Positions 1 through 13,675 of a stretch of 64,000 bases of DNA are shown in pieces. Below the pieces are notes generated by a model. It saw nothing but the letters and a program-made list of their open reading frames with translations, did not search any database and had not been told where the DNA came from. Every line of letters begins with the position of its first letter. Position 1 is the stretch's first letter. The stretch comes from Desmodus rotundus (Eukaryota > Chordata > Mammalia > Chiroptera > Phyllostomidae), in contig NC_071397.1 of the NCBI RefSeq assembly GCF_022682495.2, positions 28,225,427-28,289,426 on the forward strand, given 5' to 3'. The translations under genes were made by a program, and so were the position numbers.

Positions 1-3000
1 AAAACATCTCAACCACTGACCAGAGATTAGGGGATGTTCTACTCCAAAGAGAGGCATCAGGGCAGGGGCTGACTACCCAGCCTCCTTCAGGCGCCATTTC
101 ATGAGTTCATTTCCGCAAGATTAAGGGTGTCTTTGCCTTTTGCAAAAGATGTGGCAGGCGTTGGTTTACTGAAGTGACTTAGACCTGAGACACTTAGGGG
201 TGAAATGGGAAACTATAGTTTTAAATTTTTAGTAATGAAGTAAAATTAACTATGTAATTTGACAAAGAGTTTTGCATAAATTCAGTTTGAGGATTTGCCT
301 GTGACAAATACCAAGAAAATTCCGTTTTCAGCCAAAATTCTATTTGCAAATTCAAATCACATGGATCATTATGTTTCCATACTGAGAAATTGCTAATTTA
401 TTTTCCAGGAATTGTTTTGTATCTAATATAAAGTAACACATCATTTGGTAAAGTAGTTAAAACATTGATTAAATAGATCTGTGAGGAGCTTTAAAACCAT
501 ATCCCCATAATATTAACAGTAATTCAGAAAAAAACAATAAACTTCAAAATTATGGTTTGAAAATATTTATTGGGTGTTCCAACTGATGAATAATAAGTAT
601 TCACTATTTCACTGCAATCCAAAGAAAGTATAGACAAATATAAATACATGTATAATATTTTTTTAATTTAAATTACTAGGATATGATAGTTGACTGAATA
701 TGTGATTTAAATAGTTTTTTAGATACATTAAAAACTTCTGACATTAGAAAAGTATAAAAATAAAAAGAGGATTTTTTTTTCTTAAATGTTTTCTGAGATG
801 ATACTTTCTTTAGATGTTAAGGTAGGTAGTCTGAGTAAATACAGCTAAGTGTCACACAAAATTTTACAAAAATTAAGTTTTATTTATAAAACTTTTCTAA
901 TTGTCTTTCAAAACAAGAAATGGGTGTTATATACAAACAATGATAACATTGCTAACATTAATCTGAAAATAAAAAATAATGCAAGAGGTAAACTCTAATA
1001 ATAAAACAAAGCAAAAGCTATTAAACTTTATACTTTAAGATTTCTCAAAATGAGTAACCGGCCCCTTCAATCAGTATGATCAGTAAACCTGCATTTAAAA
1101 AACAAATTTTTCATAAAGTAATCAAGTGAGTGGAAATTGTTTTTAAAAGAGTAACATTTGGTAAAGTAATATTACTTTACCAAAATAACTCCAGTAATTG
1201 ATAAAACTAATTTGAACAAAAATAGACACTACTCCAATAGGCTAGCACACAACTTGTATTTATGGTCAAGGAAAATGAGATAAAATTATAAGATATTGAT
1301 ATTTAATAAAAATATAAAAAGGAGTCTTTTATTCCAGTAGGGAAAAAGCCTACATTAGTAATAGCATATTATCTAAAACAGAAAAATAAGTGTGTTTCTA
1401 ATTTCATGATATTAACATATTAGCACAATTTTATATTAATAGTTTGTTATAATTTAAAATATCCTGTCACACATTATCTTAATCATCACAAATACATTTT
1501 GAGATATAGGTATGGTTTATTTTATAAAGAGGGTCAGAGAGATAGGGCGACTTTCTCAGTCATAGAGCTCATATTCAGTAACATTCCACCAAACACAGGT
1601 CTTCTGACTTTAACGGCAGCACCTCGCCAGCTTCCTCTCTTGTCTTGCGCCAGGATCAAGGGCCTCAGTACTGCCCTAGATACAGGAGCCCCTCCACCTG
1701 TGCCTTAGCCATTGCAAGTTAAGGGACCAGAATAGTTTGTGCTGTCTCCAAAAACACATATATGAAAACTTGAATAATTTGTATCACACTTCACTATTTA
1801 ATGTCAGTGCATTTTAAAAATTACATATCTTCCTTATAAAATCTATTAGCTATTTCTCATGGTGCCCCAAAGTGCGTGATGGGCAGACTCTTCACACCTC
1901 TTGGAGTGAGGAAGGGAGGGTCAACATGAAAATCATGACACTTAGTGAGTGGACAGGTAACTTGAAATTTCAGTATGTGAGGTATAGTGAAGTCATTTGG
2001 GCAGGTAGTGGCAAAATTTGACTCATCATTTGAAAGCCAATATATATTTTATTTATTTAGTTTGTTTTTGATCAACAAAATGGACCATCAGTTCGGAGAG
2101 AGTGAAGAAGGCCAGTTCTGAGCATTAATTATCAATCGCTCAGGATCCAGGCGTCACTGCTTAGCCTTTTCGACGTCATTATATTATTTCACTTTAAGAA
2201 GCAATCCAAATGTTTACATATTTGTGAAGAAATACATCTAAAAGTAGATCTTGATCCTGATTCATTGCTCAGTTTAATTAAAGTATTTTGCCTGCCATCA
2301 TAACCATGCGAGTGTAAGAGAAGGATGGCTTTTGTAGAAAAAATATAACCAGTTTTATTTATAACCTTCATTATTTACTTACTCTGGAATTCACATTATT
2401 TAAGGTTTTCTGGCTTTTAAATAACATACAACCATAATATTTCTATTTCATTTAATCTTACTACAAATACAGGTTGAAATATCAAATGAAAAATATTTTG
2501 CTTTATATTTCCCTAACTTTAAGCTTAAATTTTCATTGCTAAATAAATATGGGCATATATACATATATGTGTGGATATTTGTAAACATTATCATATTATT
2601 GGATTTATAGAATAGTGATTTTTAATCTTGATAGAGTATTCTTTAATGTAAAATAACAAATTATGAGGCAAGGCTTTATATGTTATTAAAATGGACTTCC
2701 AGTAGCATTTTTTGAATTAGTTCCATATAAATTATTGAAGGCAAAAAATACTGAAATAATCGAGGGTAATCTATATAGTACTTCCTGGACAAACACTGAA
2801 AAGAAGCCCTATTAAATGTAATTTATCATCTCAGTTACCCCTTCTGCTCTTTCATGGCATATATTCAGTTATAAATGCATTATTATAACCTATGCCTCTG
2901 GGTAAATAATGCAGACCACCATAAAAGTAAATGCTTCTTAGTGGCATTACCCAAAGTGTAGTCTGCGGACCATGCTTGTTTGTGAATTAGTTGTAAGGGC

Positions 3001-4328
3001 TCTCCAAGGGAAAAGAAGCTTACACCAGAATGTAGAGTCAACCACTTTATCAAGTGCATGTTTTATTTCAGCTGACATTTAAAAAAAGAAAAGAAAAGAA
3101 ATTCTCAGTGAAGAAATCATTGAATTGAGTTACATTCTGGTCCAAGCTCCTTATGTCCTAGAGTACCCGTCTATGAACCAGCTGCTTTAAGTAGCATTGC
3201 AAGCAATTTACAGGCCATTGACCAACCTTTAAAAAAAGATGGACAAATGGATTACCATATTCTGTTCTTTGAATTCTATCCCAAAGGCAAATTCTAAACA
3301 GACCTTTCAAATATAAATTGACATATATAATCAGTGCTACGAAGTTTTCAGAAACACTTCTGTAAACTTTTTCAACAACAAAATGTTTAATTTAAATAGT
3401 TCCTGCAAGCAGGTAATTGATTTGATACTGCATTTGGGTAAAGCAACTACAGGTTTTCAAATAAGTGTTAAAAAATCTATCCTGAACGTGCCAGAATAGA
3501 AATAGGAGCTCATTGCGATGGTCTTAGAAATTGTTATCTTCTTGGAGCATGATTTTTTTATAACAATAGAAATTAGACATAGTTTCAGTGTGATGCTTAC
3601 ACCAAGAAAATTAATGAATTCAAACATTCATTGGCTTTTTAGATCCCCATTTTTGAGTAAAATTTAGTTCCATATTAAGTTAATAGAACTCATAGAGGTA
3701 TTTTCTTTTATTTCAAGTAAAAATCACAACTATAGATCATGGGGAAAATTATGGCAGAAGGTTTTCAATAAATTTTCACAAAATAAGTAGCTGACACAAG
3801 ATGAAAAAGTAAGAATTTCACTAGGAATATATTATAAATAAGTGTCTGTGTTTAACACAATAAAAATTAGGTAAGCCCAAATTCCAGGGTTTCACCTCAT
3901 GCAGCATCAGAAAGGAGGTTACGCAATAAAGAGATAGGGAAGAATGCATCAACATATCCCTGTTCACCAAAGCCAGAGTAAATTACCAATACGTTTCCTT
4001 TCCCATCAAAGTACAAAGCCTGCAGAGAATCACCTTCAACAGCAATTCTTGAAAAATTCTGACTGGCCCCCTCACAGTATCCATGCCACAGTGGAGTTTG
4101 TGAAGAGCAGTTCTGCTAACAAGATGATAGCAAACTTGGACCTTGCAACAGCATAATATGTATCTCCCTTTATTTTTTTTCTCCTAAATGTTTTCTTGTA
4201 CCTTTTGATGTTCTGTTGTATTAATACACTTAAATTATTATTGCATGTCATAATGTCAGTTTTGTATAATGCTTGATAGGTGAATATTCAAGACAGTATT
4301 TCATGTTTATTTGTTGTCTTGCACACAG
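1..4328 (+). other. ADGRB3: ADGRB3 intron (3' part) upstream of the TSR1 exon
   Basis: This is the downstream part of the intron that ends at the cacacag acceptor of the TSR1 exon; its donor is outside the window. It is very AT-rich and none of its short open frames resembles a known protein. It contains a perfect 28-bp palindrome at 1157-1184 and an A-rich (AAAAG)n patch near 3080. The 1500-1720 and 2040-2180 stretches are richer in G+C, but I cannot assign them to a repeat family. The upstream ADGRB3 exons (signal peptide and CUB region) are not here. Confidence 0.8.
1157..1184. repeat. Perfect 28-bp palindrome
   Basis: Each half is TTTGGTAAAGTAAT or its reverse complement with no spacer, centred between 1170 and 1171. 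It lies in an intron and no element boundary is visible around it. Confidence 0.95.
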
Positions 4329-4490
4329 GTGAATCTGGTGTGGAAGAGTGGTCCCAGTGGAGCACATGCTCAGTTACTTGTGGTCAAGGGTCGCAGGTGC
4401 GAACCAGAACTTGTGTATCACCTTACGGGACACACTGCAGCGGCCCATTAAGAGAATCAAGGGTTTGCAATAACACTGCCCTCTGTCCAG
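4329..4490 (+). CDS. ADGRB3: ADGRB3 exon: thrombospondin type-1 repeat 1
   Basis: Internal coding exon of 162 bases for the first extracellular TSR of adhesion GPCR B3 (BAI3), a neuronal synaptic receptor whose TSRs bind C1q-like proteins (family knowledge). The translation reads [20 protein letters not shown] and then a VRTRTC strand. It has the six cysteines of a TSR, a WSQW motif for C-mannosylation, a CSVTCGQG match to the POFUT2 O-fucose consensus CXX(S/T)CXXG, and an N-N-T glycosylation sequon near the end. Unlike the other three repeats it has valine where they carry the first tryptophan of the ladder. The exon starts with two bases that complete a split codon and ends one base into the next codon (CCA G), so it is phase 1-1. 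The acceptor is cacacag and the donor CAG|GTAGTG. Identity is clear from the order and sequence of all seven exons; BAI1 and BAI2 paralogues differ in repeat sequence. Confidence 0.96.
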
Positions 4491-6306
4491 GTAGTGTTAG
4501 CAGCAACTACAACTGTGGATGTTATTGAATTGTGTCATGCTACGCATTTGGAACGATTGATTTGTTATTTTCATATGAGTTGGGTATAGACATTTTATTT
4601 AGAGTGGATAAGTGTAATTTTTATTGAATTGTGAATTTTTTTATGTATATGATTATTTCTGCTTTCAGAGCAGTCAAGAAATTATATGTGACTCTCTTAC
4701 CCACTGCAACCAAAAGCTTGAAATTTCTATATCTGCCTGTGATAGTATTTAAGTTTCAAAGTATTTTCTTATTTTAGACTGTGAAAGTGTCCAACTGAAT
4801 GTTTGAAGAATAATGTAATTTGCCAGCATGCTGGAAATATGATCTCTACCCCTTGTCTTAGGCAGTGGGTAAAGTCATTACGGCAGTTAGCTATTTTCCT
4901 ACAATTATTTGACCCTATCAGGAAAATAGTGTCCCTGACCAAAGGATTTCCTGTTATTTCATTCAAGTGACAGCCCTCATCAGAGCTGTCCACTGCTTTG
5001 TAAACTTAAAGTCATTATAAAATATTTATATTCTTGTATGTTAAACAGAGCATAGCACAATAGCTTGCTCATTTAAGGTGAGACCTTCCATATTACATCA
5101 AAAGTTTCTCAGTTAATGCATTGCATAATATAGGTGTTTCTCCCTCTCAAACCACTGATTTTGATGTAAAAATGAAGTGCCAAAAAAGAAAGTGGACCTT
5201 CTTTCAAGAAGTCCAAAGCACACGAAATAGTAAATCTTCAGATTTATTTTTTTACGACAAACTGATGGATGGCAGGCACAAACTTACGGATCCCTGCACT
5301 TGCATTTACAGCTTTTCCAGAGGCCTCCAGAAGGGGGGGGCATAAAGAGAGGGACAGGCACTGCATCAGCATTTCGTCTGCTGAGTTGTGCTTTAAAGTT
5401 TTCTGCTGAGCTTGATTTCCAGACATGGCTGACTTTGCAGTTGCTGAAAGCAAGAGTAGAGAGTGGGTGGCATGGGGGAAGGAGCACAGGGACAGTCCCA
5501 GTTTCCCAGCATAGTGGTTAAGGGCGACCCATTAAAAGACAGTTTAGAGAAGTTGTTGTTTGACGCGCCCAGAGTTTCTGACGTGCAGGATAAGAAAGTT
5601 CAGGAGATCTGTTGCACAACAAAGTGAGTAAAGTTAGCATTACTCAATTGGACACGTCAAAAGAGTTTAGATGCTAAATTTTGCATTATGCATTTTTATC
5701 ACAATTACAAAATCGTGAAAAAGTTTGTAGGTGTAAACAACCTCGTGGGTAAATACATACGGATTTCCAGTTGGGTGTGGGCAGAGTACCTGGTCTAGAC
5801 TAGTACTTAAACAGGCTTCTATTTACAGTATGTATGTCAAGGGCTCCAGGATCAAGTTTCCTCCCCTTGACAATGGTAAAAGTTTCAGTAGAAAATTAGG
5901 CCGTACTTGATATATAAATTTATCTTGTCAGCATCCTTTTGAATTCTCAAGATTCTTCCAATAGGCAAGGGTAGAGTCTAAAAGCGAATGGATGCCCACA
6001 TGGAAGCCTGAGTGGGTGCTGAAGAGTTCTCCACGGTCCTCTCTTCAGAGCTGACTTTTCTGGCCACTAGTTATGCGCATTCATGTGGGTGATAGGCATG
6101 GAAAACTCCATCTGTCCGCCCGAGACTGTTGGTTAGGCCCTTCACTGGGCACGGAGAGCGTGGTAGTGGGACCGGAGTGCTCTCCCTCTCACTCTGTGTC
6201 TGACGTCCAGAAAACCAAGTAATGTTCTGTGGTTATAGAGTTTTTCCTCAATTTTTAAGCCTCCAGCATTGAAGTGTATACTAATTACTAGTTTTTCTTC
6301 ACTTTC

Positions 6307-6370
6307 ATATTATATATATGTATGTGTGTGTGTATAGATATATATACACATACATATATACATATATATG
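6307..6370. repeat. Compound TA/TG microsatellite
   Basis: Alternating pyrimidine-purine tract of TA, TG and TACA units about 64 bases long. The two halves are partly self-complementary, so it could fold as an AT-rich hairpin. Confidence 0.85.
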
Positions 6371-7252
6371 TTTGTCTTTCTAAATTTGGTTAAATAGTAG
6401 TGATAAAAAGAAATATGTATCTTTTAATCATTGTCATAGTTCAGATGTTGAATTAAAGAGAATGAAAAGCATTTTGGTAATTTATTTTTCAAACAATAAG
6501 AATAATTTAGCAACTTCATTATTGATATTTGTAATAGTATAAACAACAAAAATAAAGTTAAATATGTAGCATAAGTAGCCCACTACAGACCACTGGTTGT
6601 TGTATTTGTTATGAAATGTTTTGTGTCAATATTTTGTTCAGTTATTTGCCATACTGGTAAATATGTGTTTCTTCTCAAAACAATATATCATGGAAACAGT
6701 GATTTAAAAAAAAAGTGATTTTAAAAGCTTAAATAGTACTTTAAACAGTGTAAATATGTTTCTAAAATAATACTTTACCAAAACTCCCATGAAGAAAATG
6801 AGCTCAGAAATCAATAACCCACCTGTCACACTGTGGGTACTCAAGGGTGTTTGGCATAGAATTAATAAAACTGACACACGGACAAGCTGAGTGTGAAAGT
6901 CACTTTCTGCAAAATATGTGGAATGATAGCATTAGAGCCTATATTTATTTGCACTATTAAAGGCTTATCAATAGTGTTATAAATCAGTTACCTTTTACCC
7001 ATAATATTCAAATTTCAAAAGAAGGATTTTCTTCGTTAAATTGCATAATAATGTCTTACTTCTAATATGGATCCTAAGATAACCAGCCTGTTGAAAAATT
7101 GTTGCTTCAACATTACAGTCTCTTCAAAAACTCTTATCACTGAGAAAAGAAAATGATAGGGGTGAACAGAAAGTAAAGGGAGAAAACTGGGGAGCTGCGT
7201 TAAATTGCATACTTACTGTCCCAATTTCTAAATTACAGTTTACGGTCCCTTC

Positions 7253-7469
7253 CAGGGTTCTCAGCTTCGGTACTGTTGACATTTTGACATGAATAAATTC
7301 CTTGTTCTGGAGGGCTGGCCTGAGCAGTTTTGGATATTTAGCATCACTGGCTTCTACCCTGTAGAGGCCAGCAGCTCTCTTTTTCTCCTGAGCTGTGACA
7401 ACTAAAAATCTCTCTGGATATCGCCAAATGTGCCCTAGGTGGCAAAATTGCCCTGGTTGTAAACCACTG
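7253..7469 (-). mobile_element. MER5A-like hAT-Charlie remnant
   Basis: The right end, read on the minus strand, begins CAGTGGTTTACAACCAGGGC, and the left end is CAGGGTTCTCAGCTTCGG, which are the imperfect inverted ends of MER5A. Interior blocks such as TTGACATTTTGACATGAATA and GCCAAATGTGCCCTAGGTGG fit the remembered consensus. No clean 8-bp target duplication is visible, as expected for so old a copy. Assignment is from memory of the family, not a database search. Confidence 0.75.
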
Positions 7470-8706
7470 ATTTACTCTATGCATATTCTAATCCTTTAGA
7501 AGTTTATGTAGGTTAAGGAATAGTTTTGAAATGTTTTTTGTAAATGTCAGTTTTCAATTCCATTTGTTGTTAGAAAAAACAAAACAGTTTACTTAAAGGA
7601 GTTATTTTACATATCCCAATCTAAATCATAAGGTAACTTGTATGCTTACTTAAAAATCTGGCAGTGATATAATTTACATATTGTATATTTCTTATTTCAT
7701 CTCCATGTAGCAAAATAGAGATGTGATAATATAATTAGTGTCTAAGTAAAAAAGAAAATATAAAAACTGATTAATTTGATATTTCTTGGTTTTATTAGAT
7801 AGATTTTTCAAATCAACTAGATCATTTACAGACTTTCATATTTTACTGAAAAATTAAAGAATTTATTTAATATTTGCCATTAAAATAAAATATCTAATTT
7901 TAACCATATATCTTATGAATAGCATCTATAAAATTTAGGGTATGTGCTATAATTTCCTACTGATTCAACAATATCTAAAATAACAAGTTATTAATAATTT
8001 TGTGTTCTTGTAAAATAAAAAAGTATTTCTGCTTTTTAAAAATGATATGGAAGAGTCATTAAATTTTACCTGGAACAATGATGAATGTTAAAAAATAGTA
8101 AATAACATCACTTTTCAGAGGGTTACAGGTTTATAATTTAACTAAGCCTTCAAGATTAATCAACACTTCTTTGAGATGGATAGAAAAAAATCTGCCAGTT
8201 TAGCAGCTTTTTTTCCCTGGGATTCTTCAATGCATATAGAGCAGTATGACTCAATCAAGAGAAAATGAACAGAACCAGCAATTTGAATAATCAAACCTTG
8301 CATCTCGAATGTCTTGGTTCTCAAACAATTTGATTCTTGACCAAATTGTTCACAGAAAAAAATGTATCAGTTATGTAAAAAAAACTTCGGGTCTCGTCTC
8401 TCTATCCGACAACCCTTCATGCTGATACCTGTATGATCAGTCACGGGTCTGGCAGGTGACCAACAGAGGAAATACAGTTTTTTAACAAATTGTTTCTCAG
8501 TTTTCCAGAATGAATTGAGTTCAAGAACTGAGGTTCCACTGTACCATATAGTCTACTTATGTTTTATTTGGAAAACAGGAAGAAAAAATGTTTTTAATGA
8601 AGAGATCTTGGTAATTAGAAATCAAAGCAAAGTTTGATTAAAAGTATACATTTAATATAAAATAGTCATATAGATTAATTTGAAAATATCTTGCTATAAT
8701 TGATCA

Positions 8707-8736
8707 TATATACCTATATGTAAATATAGGTATATA
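8707..8736. repeat. 12-bp perfect inverted repeat with 6-bp loop
   Basis: TATATACCTATA at 8707-8718 and TATAGGTATATA at 8725-8736 are exact complements separated by TGTAAA. Confidence 0.92.
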
Positions 8737-10308
8737 TATATTTCCTTAGATTAGGTAAGATTTACAATTTGTTCTTATTCCAATGAATATAAATTGTCTT
8801 TAGTTATCTCAATTTAAATGGAAAAAAACATAAACAGTATAATTTATCTCTTTTACACTTTTTCTATGTATTTTAAAAATATATTTTCTAGCAAATTTTA
8901 TGGACTCTTAAAGAATTTTTCATTGTGACTCAAATTTGGCTAATTTTTCCATATTTGAAATATTTTTATAACCAAATGGAGCAACTCAATGGCATAAATA
9001 GAAGAAAACAACATACCTTGTAATTAAAGCATCATATATGTGTTTTTACAGTAATAACTTGGTTGGCATATACATACAAAACATTCTAGATATGCTCTGT
9101 ATACTCATGTAACTCCTCTGATATTTTTATATGGACCTCTACGTGCCGCTACCATTGTTGAGGAGAAATGCTCATCTTTTTATTGTCATCTTCTGTCATA
9201 AATTTCTACTACCCTACTCCTACCAGTGGTGTCATATCAAACATCTGCTCTTGAACTACAAAGATCATGGTAAAACTAGAAATAACACAGGTGCTTTGGA
9301 AAGAAAGAGCACATTTTGCCCAGCTTTTAAAAATTATTATTATTTGTATTATCTATGGAGTGCTGTTACTTACTGTCCCCAAATTAGGAATTGGGTTGAG
9401 ATGGGTGATTTTACAGCGCAGGAACAGGGTCTAACCTTTGAGCCCTAATGAACTTTTCCCACAAAATGTCAATATTTATTGACAGTGGTCATTATATAAA
9501 TATTGTGTTAATATTTCTGATCCAGTTTGACTTTATTGCAATGGTATACTTGAAGTATTGCTGCATCGATAAATTATGTTAGGCATAATCTTACTGAGAT
9601 CACTTGTTTTCCGTAGAAATTTATATTAATTAGGAGGATTCCCAGTGCCATCTTCTCATTTCATGGCTACTAGAAAGAGATCTTCGTATTTGCCACTCCT
9701 TTTAAAACAGGGAAAAAAGAGGCTCTTAAGTGAGTGAATACAGTTATTGAAATTTCCCTCTTATTTAAAAAACAGTTTAAATACTACATCTTAAATGGCA
9801 AAAATATATTTAGTTTTTAAAATTTGAGGTTAAAAAACCATTTAAAATATGTACCATCAATTTTCAGATTTTTTTCCTGACTATAAATTCAATACTCCTG
9901 AAACTTTGTTGGAAGAATTAAACTGGCCCTAATCTATTTAAATGCAAATGTCACTCCAGAGCATCACCTCTGTTATCATAAATTTACTTTTAATCCTACC
10001 TTAGTTGTTTTAGTTAAAAATAACTCAAAACTATATTATCATGGAGAAGAATGATGCATTTTCATTAAGAAAACACTTACATTTTATAGTGTGAATAACT
10101 TCAAATACAGAAAAAGTACATCAGATTGTCCTAATTATGAATTTTCTAATTAGTTCTTACATTTTGTGGCAAATAAGAATGTTAACTGAATTGTTACAAT
10201 ATCTTCATAATTGTCTATTTCATGGGGTTTTTTCTTAATTGTGAGGGGAAGAAATCTTTTACTTTACCTCTCTGCTTTTGTTGTTGAAGCTTCTTTGCTT
10301 TGTTGCAG

Positions 10309-10473
10309 TACATGGAGTTTGGGAGGAGTGGTCCCCATGGAGTTTATGTTCATTTACATGTGGTCGAGGCCAAAGAACAAGGACAAGGTCGTGCACACCT
10401 CCTCAGTACGGGGGAAGGCCATGTGAAGGACCTGAAACACATCACAAGCCTTGTAATATCGCTCTATGCCCAG
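10309..10473 (+). CDS. ADGRB3: ADGRB3 exon: thrombospondin type-1 repeat 2
   Basis: Internal exon of 165 bases (55 codons, phase 1-1) coding for the second TSR. With the G carried over from the TSR1 exon it opens [20 protein letters not shown], so it has the full three-tryptophan ladder (WEEWSPW), the CSFTCGRG O-fucosylation consensus, an RTRTRSC arginine strand that stacks between the tryptophans, and six cysteines, ending NIALCP. Acceptor tgttgcag follows a T-rich tract and the donor is CAG|GTGAGT, close to ideal. Its length, phase and cysteine spacing match the TSR3 and TSR4 exons, which points to one duplicated exon unit. Skipping this exon would remove one whole repeat and keep the frame. 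Confidence 0.97.
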
Positions 10474-13400
10474 GTGAGTGTATTTGTATTTATGTACTTT
10501 GTATATGTACTAAGAAATATTAAGAGCACAACCTTCATTCCATCACATTGGAAAATGTGGCTTTTGGTTATTCTTTCTTGCTTAAAATTGGATACCATTC
10601 TTGACTTTATCACATGCAATGGTGTGTAATATTTTCTTCACTGAGTACCAATCAATGCTCACCTTTACTGGATTGCTATTAAAACATATATTAATGCCTT
10701 CCACTAACATTTTAATCCACGCTTGGTTTTCCATCCATGAAAATTATAAGGAGTTGCAAAGACTTGAGATTGACTATTGCCTTCATACTATAACTAGAGA
10801 GACTGGTTTATAGGCAGTACTTTTGATGTTATTCTCTCACACTCAGTTAAGAAATGGAAATGTGCAAATGACCATTTATGAAAATGACACATATTTTCTA
10901 GAAAGTAAATCCTTCTAGATTCACTGCTAGATACATAAAATGGTTAGAACATAAGTGACATAATCAGTGTGATTATGAAGACTGTTTTTAGAGTATGTGT
11001 TATCTTGTTTTTCTTTTCTTTAAAATGTTTGAATTCTATTTTACCTGTCTTTAATAACTTCACCATTATTACAGAGGGGCATCTTTATAATGCTGTTATT
11101 TAGATTATTGAAACATTCAAACATAAAACAAAACCTACAAAATGAGAAGAAGTGACCTCCAGCTTTAAGGGGCTTACAGTTACGGGAGAAAATGCCACAC
11201 ACACTCATACAAGTGATAGAATCTCCCATGACCAGCAAAGGCACAGACATGAATGGCAAATGACAAAGGCTAACAAGAATAGCAGAGACCAGAATAAATA
11301 ATCATTCATCTGTGCCACAGGAGACTTTCTCATAGGCCCATTTAGTCACATATTCTACATCAAAACAACATAGCTGGGCTACCAGTGATGTGCTCCAAGC
11401 ACATTATCCAATTCATACTCCGTTTCATTTGCATTCTAAATCCAAGTTAATATCCTGTATTATGAAACAATGATGCAAGGTCCTTCTGGAGATTTTAAGT
11501 ATATAAAACATCTTAAAACTATAAAAAACAATCCAAAATGTAGACATGCAACAGTCATCTAACAAGTTTAATCTTTCCCTTTTAGTTCATAGAAAGACTA
11601 GTAGGTTCCTACACTTAGTAATATACATTTAAAGATGTGATAGTTACACTCAGCAACATTGTTCTCCTAGAATTTTATGAATTCCACGAATTATGAATAT
11701 ACTTATATAATTCAGTGTTCATATAATTATGACTATCAGGAAGGCAAAAATCATGATTAGTTATTTGCAAGTTACTACCAGAAAATGTATTTATGAAATC
11801 AGTTATATCCTGTCTTACTTTTATCTCTTTTTGTGAACCTATAGATAAGCAGGCACACACATATGTTTTTATGCTGTGCCTTTTTTCCAAAACTTTGGGC
11901 AAGCTTATTCAGATTTTAGAATCTTTTTTTAAGTGCTGAGCTGTGACATTTATAGAGTCAAATATAGTTCCCTCTTATTTGTTCATGGAGTGTGGAAAAG
12001 TAGATAACATGGGAAAATAAAAAAATAATAGCTAACTATAGAATCTCTCTTAATATATTCATTTGTATTATTTCTTTTACCTCAGTTGATTCCTAGTACA
12101 CAGACAAAATGGCACTGATCAGTTAAAGTGCCATCACCCAGATTTCTCAGTCTACTTCCCATGAATTTTTCTAGGAATGAATGCCTGGCTATCAGTAGGA
12201 AGGGATACTGAGCTGTTAAAAGTCAGATAAGGAATCTCATTTTCCTAGTTGATTTAGGTGTTGCTTTATCACACAAGTAGGAACCACATGTGTTTTCAAG
12301 GATGCAGACACAAGCATGTGAAAATGTGAATGCAGTTCTGAAAAACATAAAAATGTTCTACCTCAATGAAAGGTAGTGATCTGAGAACTCAGTGCCGCCG
12401 TCCTACCTGACATTCCTAAGTCATCATCTGAAGGGGTGAAACTGTGATGGGAGGTGCATCAGTAACGAAAACAGTGGCTCAAGGCCTATAGTTGTCTCTC
12501 CTTGGTTAGGCAGGTTGTGAAGTGAAGACCAGAAGAGCACAGAAGAAACATTTGAAACAACAAATTTCGTGTCTATTCACCACCTTTGCCAAATTTGACC
12601 ATGTGGGTTGCAGTAATGGGCAGTTGACATGTCCGTGTGGGTCATGTCAGAACATCATTCCAGGACCCTTCTTGAAGAAACACATATAACCACTATAAAG
12701 AAGTGGGTGTTATGTAGAGGTGGTGTGTATTGTTTGCACCAAAGAATGAAATATGTATTGTTTATGCACATTTTGATATCAGCTTATAAGTAGATGACAT
12801 GCTATTTTTGATCAGGTACTTTCCTTAGTCATTGTTCAACTTCCTCCCACTTCTGAGGTAAGAGTAAACCATTTGCCTGGGATCCATATGTGGAGAAAAG
12901 ATATAAAAGTAAAGGGTAGATGTGGCATTAACCTAGTTTGAATTATTAGTTACTAATATGTGTACCATGTCTGACAACAGAGACTGGTGTTTGTTGGGGG
13001 AAGGTAGGCCAAGCATATAGAACCACAAAAGGAATTCACTGTGAGTTTTTCACTGACTCATAAACATAATGTGACCTCATTTTCTGCCTCTTCTCATAGA
13101 TGCTAGTAATTAAATGTGATATTACAGAAGGGCGCGTGTATGTGTGTTTATGTTCAGTGGTCTTTGTGCTGTTTCTTTTATTTCACCAAACTTAGGAATT
13201 CTGGCAATCCAGCTTACTTTTCTCTTTTCTCTGAATTTTCATTGCAGTCACTAACTGAGCATCAAGTTTATACTACTATTAATTGATGCATTTGACATCA
13301 AGGAAATTCTCTTCCATTTCCCATTATTTCTCCATGCAGCTTCATACTTGATAATATCCAATAAATTACTATTTGATGGATTTTCTTAACATATACCTAT

Positions 13401-13484
13401 CCAAATTTCTAGTTAGTCCTCATCCCAAAATTTTTATAAGATATTTTTCTGGGTATATTTAATAATACCTTGATGTGATGTAGT

Positions 13485-13675
13485 GAAAGGAACTCGGACT
13501 TTTAAATTTAGACCTCACTTTCACTGTCTGCGTTGCTTCTCTGATCCCTAGTTCCTTCATCTGTAAAATGGGGACTGTAGTATCTCAATAATACCCTCCA
13601 CAGAACTGTGAGAAGACTACGTAAGATGTGATAAAACTTGGTAAATAGCAAACAGTGTATAAGTATTATCATTAT
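13485..13675 (+). repeat. MIR SINE
   Basis: The core block TCCTTCATCTGTAAAATGGG followed by a run resembling 'actgtgagaagactacgtaa' and an ATTATCATTATTG end is the conserved core and tail of a mammalian-wide interspersed repeat, in the same orientation as the gene. Confidence 0.75.

Larger units (their letters stand above)
4491..10308 (+). other. ADGRB3: ADGRB3 intron between TSR1 and TSR2 exons (5818 bp)
   Basis: The intron runs from GTAGTG to tgttgcag and splits a valine codon (phase 1). It is AT-rich. I recognise a MER5A-like hAT remnant at about 7253-7469, a TA/TG microsatellite at 6307-6370 and a 12-bp perfect inverted repeat at 8707-8736. The 5260-6240 interval is richer in G+C than its surroundings and may be an old LTR or LINE fragment I cannot name. 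The open frames at 5121-5521 (both strands) and 9131-9448 match nothing I know and overlap one another in several frames, as chance frames do. Confidence 0.85.

Noticed and set aside
5260..6240. A CpG-island promoter inside the first large intron
   Set aside because: G+C is only modestly raised and CG dinucleotides are few; it looks like an old unrecognised repeat.
10211..10629. Other frames over the TSR2 exon
   Set aside because: They are out-of-frame readings of the same exon; only the frame with the six cysteines and tryptophan ladder is real.
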